From NCBI GenBank assembly GCA_027575805.1, contig JANBPU010000007.1, forward strand, positions 62,001 through 126,000: DNA of 64,000 nt. The letters run 5' to 3'. Position 1 is the first letter of the stretch; each line of letters begins with the position of its first letter. The position numbers and the translations under genes were made by a program. The stretch comes from Mycoemilia scoparia (lineage: Eukaryota > Kickxellomycota > Kickxellomycetes > Kickxellales > Kickxellaceae). Under the pieces are notes generated by a model. The model was not told the origin of the DNA and made no database searches. It saw nothing but the letters and a program-made list of their open reading frames with translations. Positions 1 to 10,253 of the stretch are shown here, in pieces.

Positions 1-508
1 ATATGGATGATCTGCCATTCTTTGACCCATCAGGGTGTGCGCTTGGCGGAGGGAGATGAGCATTTGCAGACGGCCGAGCAGGCAGCTTCACGATGCCAGT
101 CTCTTTACTAGTTTTGTAGCGCATTTGGCGAGCACGCTTACGAACATTCATCAGCTGTTGGACAGCACTGCTAAATGAATCGCTGGGCCTGATGGCCTTT
201 CCAAGCTCCCCGCCATTTGGCATTGGCCATTTTTTTACACTTGGTTTCTCATCACTCTTTGGAAGCTGTTCAGAACTGTCACTGTCGGGTATATTACTGG
301 CCATAGATTGAGCAGCCATAGAATTTTTTAGAGCTTTTGCAGCCTTTTGTTCTGGGGTTTCGTCAGGGTCAAACTTGTGAACTGCTACGGCTGAACCTTG
401 GCCTGACTCTGGGGCCTTTACAGCAACGGGCTCTTGTTGATCAGGCGTGGGTGGCAGAGGGCCCATCGGTGGAGGAGACCTGGTGCTCTCTTCCTTTTGG
501 GAGGGCAT
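1..508 (-). CDS. Unknown protein, N-terminal part (runs off left edge)
   Basis: An open frame starts at an ATG (positions 506-508) and continues without a stop to base 1, giving 169 residues of a longer protein. The visible part is rich in Pro, Ser, Lys and Gln. It begins with a Pro-rich stretch (MPSQKEESTRSPPPMGPLPP) and ends in a basic segment (LMNVRKRARQMRYK) followed by another Pro-rich stretch. No domain, signal peptide or membrane segment is visible, so it looks like a disordered N-terminal tail. I do not recognise the family. The codon structure stays open for 508 bases, which favours a real gene. Confidence 0.5.
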   Translation of the reverse strand, partial: MPSQKEESTRSPPPMGPLPPTPDQQEPVAVKAPESGQGSAVAVHKFDPDETPEQKAAKALKNSMAAQSMASNIPDSDSSEQLPKSDEKPSVKKWPMPNGGELGKAIRPSDSFSSAVQQLMNVRKRARQMRYKTSKETGIVKLPARPSANAHLPPPSAHPDGSKNGRSSI

Positions 509-1511
509 GTTTAGGAATTTGTATATATGCTAGCAATGTGCCCCACTGCAATTAAAATTTTACGTGTCTTATTGAAGGTTGATAAAGAATAAATGGCAGA
601 ACAGGGAAGTGTAGCTGTTAAACTCGCTAGAAGCCGCTAGATATCATGCAAGGTTTCGACAGTAAAATGGGCCCTGCTGGTACAAGGTAAAAGGGCGTGT
701 ATGTGATTCTATGGAATAAGACAGGTATAATGGGAAGAGATAAAGGTAGAGACAAGTGAGTGGGGAGAAAGAGCTGTTTAAGGTCTGTTCACACCCCTTC
801 GACGCCAACAAGAAAAAGCTAATGTTGAAAAAATCAAAAGCAGCTCAAAGAAGAGAGATGTGGTATATCTCAAATGGGCATCCACAAAGAAATTTGAATC
901 TCCAATTGTAAGGAAAGTGGGGTCATAATGGAGCAACCTGGTGGGTTGTGTATTATGAGGGTGTTGCCCTCAGCCATTGTAAAGAAGCTTGGGAGCACAA
1001 TAGCACCAGGTGAGACACATGGATCAATACAAATAACCAGCATTGCAGTCTAAAACATCCGGCTGTTTGCCTTATATTTTCTTGTAAACTAAAACCCAAT
1101 TCGCAAATCCCAAACTTGGAATGTCAACTGTAAAGGGCATTTGAAGTGACGTATTGGACAATGCACCAATAATCGGCGCTTGAAGCCACCCTTCTTCTCG
1201 AAGTTACTGCCAAGGTATTGCCTAGCCTTTTTGTGCACTTCCAAATGCGCCCTACAAATACAGCCCGTTTTGTGGTACTTTGTTTGCATACAGATCTCAT
1301 CATAAAGTCCAGGCTTTCCTCTTTCTGTTGTTTGCTAGCACATGTGTTATTCTTAAACTATTTGGTCTAAAACGCTATCAAATGCATCATCTATCAAAAG
1401 CACTCAGAGTGATGATTAGTGAGGTAAAGGAGCTTGGGGAGAGTGGATCAATTCTGCGCGCGTGTGTGTTCTTGGACAAATGCTTTCTTGCCCTCCTGGC
1501 TCCCATGCCGG
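509..1511. other. Intergenic region, no gene seen
   Basis: This lies between the start of the truncated left-edge gene and the end of NIT2, both on the minus strand. Only short ORFs without recognisable content occur. It presumably holds the promoter of the left-edge gene and the NIT2 3' UTR. Confidence 0.5.
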
Positions 1512-3372
1512 CTAGTTGCTCTTGTTGATGAGAGAAGCCGATGTGTACAGGTCAGAGCGGCGCTGGCTGGATATAGGGATTGAGCTTCGCACATCCTCGA
1601 TTACGCCATAGTCTATATAAGCAATATGCATACATTTGGAACAACATAAATTTCTATTTGCTGGACATCTTATGGATAAAGTAATGCTGACACAATGCGT
1701 CTATATGGGATTTTTCCAGATGGGCAGTAATAGCTAATAACATCGTCATTACCTAAATCAGCATATACTATTTCCTCCCCGTCACCGGCCTTGGCAATTA
1801 CGCGGGCGCTACAGAAGAAAATCGTCATTTGGTTAGGCTTCTCGTCGATATGAGACATAGCCAGAAGAATAGGAATGGTCCATAGTGGCTTTTGCTTACA
1901 AGGGATCAACCACGGATGAATGGCCCCAGGCGTGGTATGAAGCGCTCATGTCTCTGGCCGGTGAGCATGCAGCAACGAACATCTATAAACAATAATGTAT
2001 AGTGGTTACGGACATAAAGGCTGGTTGGCACAATAACCACACCTGCGCGTTTAAGCATTGTGGGCTCAGACCAAGAATTCTCACCTGGTTGTCGACGGCC
2101 CTATTGATACAGAGGAAGCATGATATTTATGAGAACCTCATTCATTAATGGAATTCCAACTGCGCAGTAGGGAACTGATATGTTGGGGACGCAGTGGTCT
2201 AACTGTCCAGAGCCGACTTACCTTGCTCTAGCAAGAAGCTCCCAATGAAGAGGCCCAGTAGTCATGTTGAATGCTCCTGGGTAAATCATGGCCTTACATC
2301 CTAATATTAGTTCAATATGTGCATTTGTGTGTGTGTGTGTGTGTGTTAGTATCTGAGAGGGGGGCCCAAGCTAAAGCCCCCGAGTTTATTTACCAGTCTT
2401 ATCAGAGACTTGTTGTTGACATACCTGATTGGGCGGCTATCGAAGCCATTTCAGGGAAGCGGATATCATAACAAATACCAACGCCGATCTTGCCCCAAGC
2501 TAATATCCAGTTATGAGGTTAGCATGGGCCACTGTTCAGTTTAGGATGTTTGTTGCCATCCCTTGACGCCAAGAGCTATGAGCAAGTGTTGACTTACGAG
2601 TTTCAAATTGAGTGAGCTCGTTTCCTGGACTGAGCACCTCGCTCTCCTGGAATCGAATCTTTCCTGGAATATCGATGTCAAACAGATGAACCTTTCTGTG
2701 CTTTGCAATCATCTCGCCATTCTGATTCCACACAGTACATGTGTTGTAAAGCTTATCAGCATCTGATACTTTCTCTGGTATAGAGCCTATAGTTGCCAAA
2801 CATCACACACATTTACTTTGTAGTTGGACTGAACATTGAAAAAGTGCGCTGTAGTTACACACGATCATTTTGTGTAAACTATGTACCTCCAACAAGAAAT
2901 ACGTTTGCCTCCTATATGATTAATCAAGCCAGCTGTCCTCGTTAATAGGGATCATAGTTTTTGAAGAGTATCTTTTGGTAGCCAACGATTATAGGGCAAT
3001 CACAATTGATTAGCAAATGGTCATCCTTCAAAAATAACTACTCATATCATCACACGCGCTCTATCTCAATGTGAAAAATTCCCACTATCATCATCATCAT
3101 GTTTGTAGAACCTAGTAAATAGTGTTGCACTATACCTTTGCCATGTTAGACAACGCCTTCATGCTCTCCCCAGGGTTTGCGGAATCAATAACCTCAGAGT
3201 ATTCCTTAAAGAACTGTGTGCCATAGGGAGAGTTGAAACACTCTGGGAGGACTACAAGACTAGCACCAGCCCTTGCGGCATCCATGACCTTTCCATGAGC
3301 ACGGGCAAGGTTTACGGCCTTCTTTGCGCCCACTGCAAGCTGGATCAAGGCAATCTTTAGGGTGCGGGACAT
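1512..3372 (-). CDS. NIT2: Omega-amidase / nitrilase-superfamily amidohydrolase (NIT2-like)
   Basis: This enzyme hydrolyses alpha-ketoglutaramate or alpha-ketosuccinamate to the keto acid plus ammonia. I rebuilt nine exons: 3136-3372, 2887-2911, 2598-2786, 2425-2499, 2222-2300, 2085-2100, 1900-1982, 1753-1808 and 1512-1612, which give 286 aa. The nitrilase triad is present: Glu44 in [10 protein letters not shown], Lys119 in [10 protein letters not shown] and Cys160 in [10 protein letters not shown]. The family blocks [25 protein letters not shown] and SSQRRSDLY also appear in order and cross exon joins, which supports the splicing. Length fits the family (about 275-290 aa). Two internal exons are only 16 and 25 nt. 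All eight donors are GT. Repair of ketoglutaramate in cytosol or mitochondria is inferred from the family. Confidence 0.92.
2325..2347. repeat. (GT)n microsatellite
   Basis: A run of about eleven GT units lies inside the NIT2 intron between exons 2222-2300 and 2425-2499. It is a simple repeat with no sign of function. Confidence 0.85.
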
Positions 3373-4207
3373 TTTTCTGACCTGAAAACAATGTAAATAA
3401 GCTGGATTTGTGTAGAGCTAAGAAACATGAACTTGTGCTGAAAGCAAAATCGGATCTCATTTATTTTTGCTACCACTTCAACTAGAATTATGGTGCCTAT
3501 CTTTGCACAGAAAAGTCTTGTCATGGGCTGAAAATGCATTTGAGATACTTAGACCTACATAAATAGCAGAGTCTCCTTCCTTAGGGGTGCATCAGAATAA
3601 CACCCTGGATAATAGCTAATAATCTATCAGATTCTAGCTAAAATGTATGTATGGCTTGTAGGCTGCTTTGCAGGGAATGTATGGGGATGCAAGTAGACTG
3701 TTTGCTTTTGATGGAGAGCTTGCCAAATCAAAGATTAATAAAGACTTATTTGAGCTAACTAAACACAATAAATAGGTTAAAAGCTTTAAATTCTCTAAAT
3801 CCCGCGATCAACGAAGATAACGAAAGGCCGCCATTAAGCAAACGCGAATATCAGCATAATACAACAAAAGCAATTAAAACTTGTATGGTAACAATTCAGA
3901 TAAAAGTACCAGCAAAAAATCAATCACATAAGACACAATGGTAACAAGGCTGGGAGCAAACCAAATTTATAAATACAACCAGCTTTCTATCATCACATTT
4001 TTATCCAAATTTTCACTATAATCATATAAGTGCAAGGTGCTACCCCCGCATTGACAGATTAAATGATCTTGAAGGGTAGAAGTATAAGATTAAAAGTGGT
4101 CATGTATAATACTTTGGTGCTGGTATCAGCCATGTATTTTTTATCTTTTGAATTGGAAGGCTTTGCGCCGAATACTAAAAAAGAAAACTAATGGTTAGAT
4201 CGGAAAA
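3373..4207. other. Intergenic region, likely NIT2 promoter
   Basis: This AT-rich stretch lies upstream of the NIT2 start codon. No ORF with recognisable content was seen. Confidence 0.5.
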
Positions 4208-4777
4208 TTACAAAGAGTGTTTAAATATGTGGACGTGGGAAGGCGATTGGCTGTCTGTGCTGAAGTTCTGGGGTTCGAATTGGAGGGCATTAGCCATGTT
4301 ATCGTTTACTGAGCCGGTCTCAGCGCGTACGGTTAGATTTTGTAGCCCAGAAGTCCTTGCCTCATTGTATAGGATGGACCACACCTCGTCAGTGTTTTCG
4401 GCTGTATTGTAATCCTGGTCAATATATAAAGTTTTGAGGGATCCAGTGGATGTCGTGCGTGAGGCAATGTTCAAGTCCATGCCTTCTTCGTCCATGAAAT
4501 CGATAGCGCAGATAGCAATTAGCTTAGGTGGTTCCTGGCGGGAAAAGAAGAGATAAATGTTTCTTGAACCACGGCTCTGCCAGCGGAACCAGCTCTCTAT
4601 TTCGTCTCTGGAGAATGCGGAACAGGTGCTGGCGATTAGATCGCTGTCGCTGCACCTTGACTCCCTCCAAAATATCCTTGATGTTTGGCCAGCTCCAGCA
4701 GAGCAATTTTCAAGGCATTTGGGTTGGTGTGAAGAAGAAGCGAAGAGGGTGCTTGATGCTTTGCTAAGAGTGATCAT
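4208..4777 (-). CDS. Hypothetical protein, possible GNAT-like fold
   Basis: An intronless ORF of 189 aa starts at the first ATG (4777). The open frame extends 29 codons further upstream without an ATG. I do not recognise the family. The C-terminal half alternates strand-like segments (IYLFFSRQ, KLIAICAIDF, LKTLYIDQDY) with a helix (EVWSILYNEARTSG) and a strand (LQNLTVRAE), then NDNMANALQFEPQNF. This order faintly recalls the end of an acetyltransferase fold, where a helix precedes the final strands around an N-x-x-a-x-x-l motif. No acetyl-CoA binding motif is evident, so the fold is only a guess. The ORF is longer than expected by chance in AT-rich DNA. Confidence 0.4.
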   Translation of the reverse strand: MITLSKASSTLFASSSHQPKCLENCSAGAGQTSRIFWRESRCSDSDLIASTCSAFSRDEIESWFRWQSRGSRNIYLFFSRQEPPKLIAICAIDFMDEEGMDLNIASRTTSTGSLKTLYIDQDYNTAENTDEVWSILYNEARTSGLQNLTVRAETGSVNDNMANALQFEPQNFSTDSQSPSHVHIFKHSL

Positions 4778-6783
4778 ATCTGTAGAAAGTGTCGGATGAG
4801 TCCTGAAGAATGATAATGATTGAGTGTAATAGATGAAATATGAATTGCAATGAGTTTGAGACAAGCAGGGGGATTACCATGTCTTCTTATAAAGGAATTG
4901 CTTGAGCAAGAAAACCCTCGGCAGGCCATGGAATTCTATAAAGCTTGTGACTGAACAGGTACATATGTCGTCCCACCTCTTCAAATAGCAGTAGTATTGT
5001 TGGCAGTAGTGGCTAAGGGCATTGGGATGATGGAACTTGGCAACACACAGTAATGCGCTGAGCTGATGTATTCAATAACGAATTTTGTTCACAAAAGGCC
5101 TATTTCTCAAGTAAGCAGCACTATACAAGAACCGTCTGGCGATCAAGTAATCCACCACCCCTGGTTCTCTTGCATTTATAATGCCCCAGTCAAAGCCCCA
5201 GATATATCCACATTTATATCCGAAACCTCACATAGGCTGGATTCTCTATTCTTGAATCAATTCCAACTAGACAATCTATCTTTAGAGCCCATACCCACTC
5301 CGCCAATAAACAGGCCTTTTTGAATACATGCGATGCCTTGCTGCTTAGTTATTGAGTGCATAGCAAACGATTTTAGCATGAGTGTGATGCGAGTATTTGT
5401 CTTTTTATGTATGTAAACGACAGATGCATCAACATTTAATTGCTGCCCCAAACTAAAATGCCATTTCCCGGTTTTGGTGTAGACTGTATACCCCTAGTCT
5501 GCCACAAAACAACAGTTTGTATGTTTGGTGTGAAGTCTTGGGATCTTTCGTGATGTTTGAGACTTATTGTAACCTCAAAATCTGCAATTAATTCCACTGT
5601 GTATGAGGCATCTTATTAGTAGATGCATGTATGGTGATATATTGTAAAATTCTCGTTTGCATTTCAAGGAATGTGGCTTTCCCGGCTTTCCCCGTCACTC
5701 AGTTTATGTCAGATTCGTATCTTACTGGTCTAATATCTCCTTTAGTAACAGAATTGTAGCATACAGTCACATCGGCGTCATGCGCCCATCCTTTATAGGC
5801 ATTTCAGCATCAAGGTGTAAAGCAATTATCCAGCATCATCTCAGTCCACTCGACGGCATGAGTGCAAAGAAAATGAAGAACTTGCTAGCCTTCTGGTGGG
5901 GATAATTTCAACTACAGGCGATATGAATTGTGCCTCATTTCTTTTTCATTCCCAACAGCAGCCTTTTTTCACATCATGTCTTTGGTAAATGCTTAGCCAG
6001 TAGTCCAAACCTAGTCCTTTTGGGTGCATCGCAATGGACAAATAAGACTTTAGCTAGACACGCATCCAGCACAAATAAATGCATGAGGCGAAACCTTGAC
6101 TGCAAGGCAAAATCCCACAGCAGTTTGATCATGCCATGCGGGAGCGTATTGATGTTAGGGCTTTTCTGGTTCGCAAAACGCAATGTGCTATAAGTCTAAA
6201 ATCCGCTTCGCATCAAGCATATTACTCCATACCATAAAAGTGGAAATATTATTAGCAGATTATCCCAAAATTGTGATAGATACTTCACATCAGGGGAAAG
6301 GGGTGAGTGAAAGCTCTTGGGAACATCTTTTACTACAGGTATGTAAACATTTAAAGTTCAAACCCTTATCTTTGGCGAGCTTGTGATCAAGCAAGGGCTG
6401 GCGATACATATGGCTAGTATTCAAAGGAACACCCCAGTACCCTTTTAGAGGAGACTACTCTGTCATACATTTTCGCTGTAAGGGTTGATCATACATGATT
6501 TACTATGAAATTTCACAGGACATCTTGTCTATCATGGTAGGGGATTTTAACTCTGTTATCAAGCGCAAAGATCGAAGAGGAATGAGATCGGCATTTGATT
6601 TGTTAGATTGCTGTGCTTTACCCCCATAACAATCCCAGCGATATCAGCCCCCTGTGTCTTTAATATTTGGTTCTTGAGACCAAAATCACAAAACCTCTTT
6701 CTACAACTCTTTTCTTTTTATTGTGATTTTTTAGCTATACTGGATTATAAAAGCAACGCATTGCAAAGAGGATATTGAACGAC
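4778..6783. other. Long intergenic region upstream of LYS4
   Basis: About 2 kb without a supported gene. Short ORFs (85 aa from ATG 5066, 87 aa at 5930-6193) show no family resemblance, and I could not join them through introns. The last few hundred bases presumably contain the LYS4 promoter. Confidence 0.45.
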
Positions 6784-9174
6784 ATGAGCTTTGCTGCCAG
6801 ACCAAGGATAATATCTGGTGCTTCTGTTAGGGGAGTGAGCCCTATTTCAACCACATATGGGCCTTTGGCACGAAGGTATGTATTCCTCAACACACGCGCT
6901 TTGGGTGTCAGAACCAACACCACATTGGCAAATATAAAGTTGGATAGAGGCCTCAAGGCCAGCGACTATACCAAGGGTTTTGAAATCAACCGCATACATT
7001 CATTTTCCACAACCTCGATAAACTTGGCAGCACAGAGTTCAAGGCGTGGGCAGACTTTGATCGAAAAACTTGCCCAAAGATACATGGCTGGAACCAGCGA
7101 TGCTAATCCCAAAAATGTATACCAAGGAGATTTCATTGGAATAAAGCCTGCATGCGTGATGACTCACGATAATACAGGTGCTGTGATCAGCAAATTTGAG
7201 AGCATAGGTGCAACCAAATTTGCCGATCCATCTAGAGTAGTGTTTGCCCTTGATCACGATATCCAGAACAAGTCTGAAAAGAACCTACAAAAGTATGCCA
7301 AGATCAAGGCATTTGCCAGCAAGTATGGCGCATCATTTTATCCAGCTGGTAGAGGGATTGGTCACCAGGTAATGGTAGAGGAAGGTCACGCCTTCCCTGG
7401 GACACTAACTGTAGCCTCGGACTCGCACTCTAACATGTATGGCGGAATTGGCGCCTTGGGAACACCAGTAGTTAGAACTGATGCCGCATCGCTTTGGGCC
7501 ACTGGACAGACCTGGTGGCAAGTTCCCCCTACGGCAAAGGTTGAGCTTACTGGTCAACTCAAACCTGGGGTAACTGGAAAGGATATCATTGTAGCATTGT
7601 GTGGTATCTTTTCAAAGGATGAAGTACTTAACCACGCTATTGAGTTTGTTGGTGATGCCATTCCGTCGCTTTGTATAGAAGACCGTCTGGCCATTGCCAA
7701 TATGACCACCGAGTGGGGCGCCTTGGCCGGTGTATTCCCAATTGACGAAACCTTGATCAAATGGTACGAAAATAGAGCCAAATGGTTGGAAACCACCAGA
7801 GGCAAAGATCCACACCCCAGAATAAATAGCGAGAGAATAAAGAAGCTCTCATCTGATGTTCAGCATGGATCCTTGGCAAGCGATTCTAATGCTGTCTATG
7901 CAAAGACTTTGACTTTGGATCTATCAACTCTTGATCCACATGTCTCCGGTCCAGATACAGTCAAGAAGGCAACACCGCTTAGCGTTATGGAAGCAAGCAA
8001 AATCAAGGTTCAAAAGGCATACCTTGTATCTTGTGTTAACTCGCGTTTCAAGGATATTGAAGAGGCGGCTAATGTGATCCGTTCCATTGAGGAAGCACGT
8101 AAGTCTGTTGGAAATGCAGTTCCAGTTACCGTGGCTGAAGGTGTGGAGTGGTACATTGCTGCTGCATCCACCCAAGTCCAAGCAGCTGCCGAAGAGGCAG
8201 GACATTGGGAGCTACTCCTTAAGGCTGGTGCCAAGCCATTGCCCCCAGGATGTGGTCCATGCATCGGTTTGGGAACAGGTCTCCTAAAGGATGGCGAAGT
8301 TGGCATTTCTGCCACTAACCGTAACTACAAGGGCCGTATGGGATCAAAGAACGCACAGTCGTATTTGTCCTCACCAGCTGTCGTTGCTGCCTCAGCTCTT
8401 AATGGCTTTATATGCTCGCCAGATACCGCCATTTCACAACTTGGACTGGGTAAAGCAATCGAAACGGGTGGTCAAACAGTCACAACAGCCACACCAAAAC
8501 ACACCATAAAGGTTTCTGACGCTAGCGATTTCGCTAAATCCGATTCTTCCGAATCACCCAGCACTGGCACCATTGTCGACGGGTTCCCATCCACAACGTC
8601 AGGTCGCTTGCTATACTTGCCAGCTGATAATCTTAACACTGACGGCATATACCCCGGAAAATACACGTACCAGGACGACTTGACCCCAGAAACAATGGCC
8701 AAGGTTGTTATGGAAAATTACGATCCCAAGTTCGCTCAGATTGTTCAGACCAATGACATTGTAGTTTCTGGAGCAAACTTTGGAACTGGGTCGTCACGAG
8801 AGCAGGCAGCAACTGCACTATTGGCAGCCGGCGTGCGACTATTGCTCTGTCAGAGTGCCAGTGAGACATTCAAGCGCAATGCAGTCAACAACGGCCTATT
8901 GGTCCTTGAAGCACCACACTTGGTATCATGGCTGAAGGATGCCAAGGACAGCAATACGGAAGCATGGTCCAAGTCCTCACCATTGACCTTAGTCACCGGC
9001 TTGGATGCCGATGTGTCCCTTGTCTCGGGGTCCCTCAAAATCAAGGACAATAGTGGTGCCATTGTATATGAAGGGCAAGTCCCATCTGTTGGTGAAGCTG
9101 CACAGGAGATTATTGTTGCTGGTGGATTAGAAGGATGGATCAAGAGAAAGATGGAAGTAGATTCCCAAAAGTAA
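6784..9174 (+). CDS. LYS4: Homoaconitase, mitochondrial
   Basis: Homoaconitase converts homocitrate to homoisocitrate through cis-homoaconitate in the fungal alpha-aminoadipate route to lysine, in the mitochondrion. It is an intronless ORF of 796 aa from ATG 6784. It is LYS4 rather than aconitase because the C-terminal swivel domain reads NLNTDGIYPGKYTYQDD and later GANFGTGSSREQAA. The [4Fe-4S] cysteines are visible as the Cys of LVSCVNSRF and the pair in PPGCGPCIGLG. The substrate-domain block VASDSHSNMYGGIGALGTPV is also present. The protein is about 100 residues longer than yeast Lys4. The excess is N-terminal and basic, with little acid and a stretch HSFSTTSINLAA resembling a presequence cleavage region. 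Confidence 0.95.
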   Translation: MSFAARPRIISGASVRGVSPISTTYGPLARRYVFLNTRALGVRTNTTLANIKLDRGLKASDYTKGFEINRIHSFSTTSINLAAQSSRRGQTLIEKLAQRYMAGTSDANPKNVYQGDFIGIKPACVMTHDNTGAVISKFESIGATKFADPSRVVFALDHDIQNKSEKNLQKYAKIKAFASKYGASFYPAGRGIGHQVMVEEGHAFPGTLTVASDSHSNMYGGIGALGTPVVRTDAASLWATGQTWWQVPPTAKVELTGQLKPGVTGKDIIVALCGIFSKDEVLNHAIEFVGDAIPSLCIEDRLAIANMTTEWGALAGVFPIDETLIKWYENRAKWLETTRGKDPHPRINSERIKKLSSDVQHGSLASDSNAVYAKTLTLDLSTLDPHVSGPDTVKKATPLSVMEASKIKVQKAYLVSCVNSRFKDIEEAANVIRSIEEARKSVGNAVPVTVAEGVEWYIAAASTQVQAAAEEAGHWELLLKAGAKPLPPGCGPCIGLGTGLLKDGEVGISATNRNYKGRMGSKNAQSYLSSPAVVAASALNGFICSPDTAISQLGLGKAIETGGQTVTTATPKHTIKVSDASDFAKSDSSESPSTGTIVDGFPSTTSGRLLYLPADNLNTDGIYPGKYTYQDDLTPETMAKVVMENYDPKFAQIVQTNDIVVSGANFGTGSSREQAATALLAAGVRLLLCQSASETFKRNAVNNGLLVLEAPHLVSWLKDAKDSNTEAWSKSSPLTLVTGLDADVSLVSGSLKIKDNSGAIVYEGQVPSVGEAAQEIIVAGGLEGWIKRKMEVDSQK

Positions 9175-9740
9175 AAGAAATGAATCCCATATACAGTAGT
9201 TACACGTGTTGTGATCCCAATTTAACTTTATTCAGTGGTTATGTTTGTGGCTAATTTATTGAATTAAGAACTTTAGAAAAAGGTACATACATATATAGTT
9301 GTTGTAAGCTGAACTGAGTGGATACATAATTAAAAGTCGTTACTTGGTAAAACAAAGAATGAGAACGGCATAAAGAATAGGCTTGTACGGTGTGTGAGAA
9401 CATATTGACAGTTGTTTTTGAAGGTTGGTTGCTCATTTGGCTGTGATCGCCCCTATAATCGTTGAGCACTAAACGGCTCCTTTCAAAATTTGCCACCCAT
9501 ATGGCAGATTCTCATCCAAAAGGGTACAGGAATAATCTATCCAGTACCAGCCTAAAATGCATGATTTGTGGGCCAAAATTGCAGGCGGCATGGGCGGGGG
9601 TACAATTAGGCACACCTTTGATAGAGAACCTGTAATACGTGTATTTGTGTGGACATGTGAGAAAATAAGCGAGGGATTTAGAGATTTATGGTGGAATGTG
9701 TAGCGGCAGGGCTGTTACTGAGAGCTTGAGCTATGCCCAC
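9175..9740. other. Convergent intergenic region
   Basis: This separates the LYS4 stop from the end of the minus-strand ORF 9741-10253. It is AT-rich and presumably contains both 3' ends. No gene was seen. Confidence 0.5.
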
Positions 9741-10253
9741 TCACATGATGGATAGCGATAGGTTGTTGCTGCTGTTCGAGTATGGAGTGGTCGGACTGTT
9801 TAAACACTGCCCTATGAAGCTCCAATGCTTTTGTCTCTGCTCGCGCTTCTCCTTGGCTTCCTCGACCGTGAGCTTAAAAGACTCCAAGATCTCGTCGTCA
9901 TTGGCTTCCTGTGTTCTGGATGTAATCGAATGCCTATGCTTAGAGTGGTGGTGGTGCCTATTGAGCTTCTCACGGATCCTTTGGATAAATGACGTTTGGT
10001 GTCTTGAGAACCTCATCTTTTTTGGCGCAGGCTCAGGTGCTTGTGGTGCAAAGGGCACTACTAATCCTGATGGCCCCGTGTCAGAGGCGAGGGTGCTAGT
10101 AGACGAACAGTATTGTGTGTACGAAGGAGCTGGGGCAATGTTGTTGCTGTAGTTTGAATAGGCTAGCGTTCTTTGGTGGCTGTAGCTGATGTCTCTGGTG
10201 GTCTTGAGGCAGTTCTGGTGTATAGATTTATGGAATGGGATGAAGGACACCAT
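9741..10253 (-). CDS. Hypothetical small basic protein with His-rich cluster
   Basis: An intronless ORF of 170 aa from ATG 10253. The N-terminal half is Ser/Tyr/Asn-rich. The middle holds a basic segment with a histidine cluster (NRHHHHSKHRHSI, near residues 98-110), followed by a charged, helix-prone stretch (LTVEEAKEKREQRQKHW). It ends in a Ser/Asn-rich tail. No signal peptide, membrane helix or known domain is visible. The length and a clear ATG support a real gene, but the function is unknown. Confidence 0.45.
   Translation of the reverse strand: MVSFIPFHKSIHQNCLKTTRDISYSHQRTLAYSNYSNNIAPAPSYTQYCSSTSTLASDTGPSGLVVPFAPQAPEPAPKKMRFSRHQTSFIQRIREKLNRHHHHSKHRHSITSRTQEANDDEILESFKLTVEEAKEKREQRQKHWSFIGQCLNSPTTPYSNSSNNLSLSIM

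Noticed and set aside
4777..4864. Extension of the 4208-4777 ORF to a TTG at 4864
   Set aside because: The first ATG is at 4777. A TTG start is not expected for a fungal nuclear gene, and the extra residues look like untranslated leader.
5066..6386. Series of plus-strand ORFs (85, 82, 87 and 67 aa) upstream of LYS4
   Set aside because: No shared family, no convincing splice sites to join them, and no codon bias.
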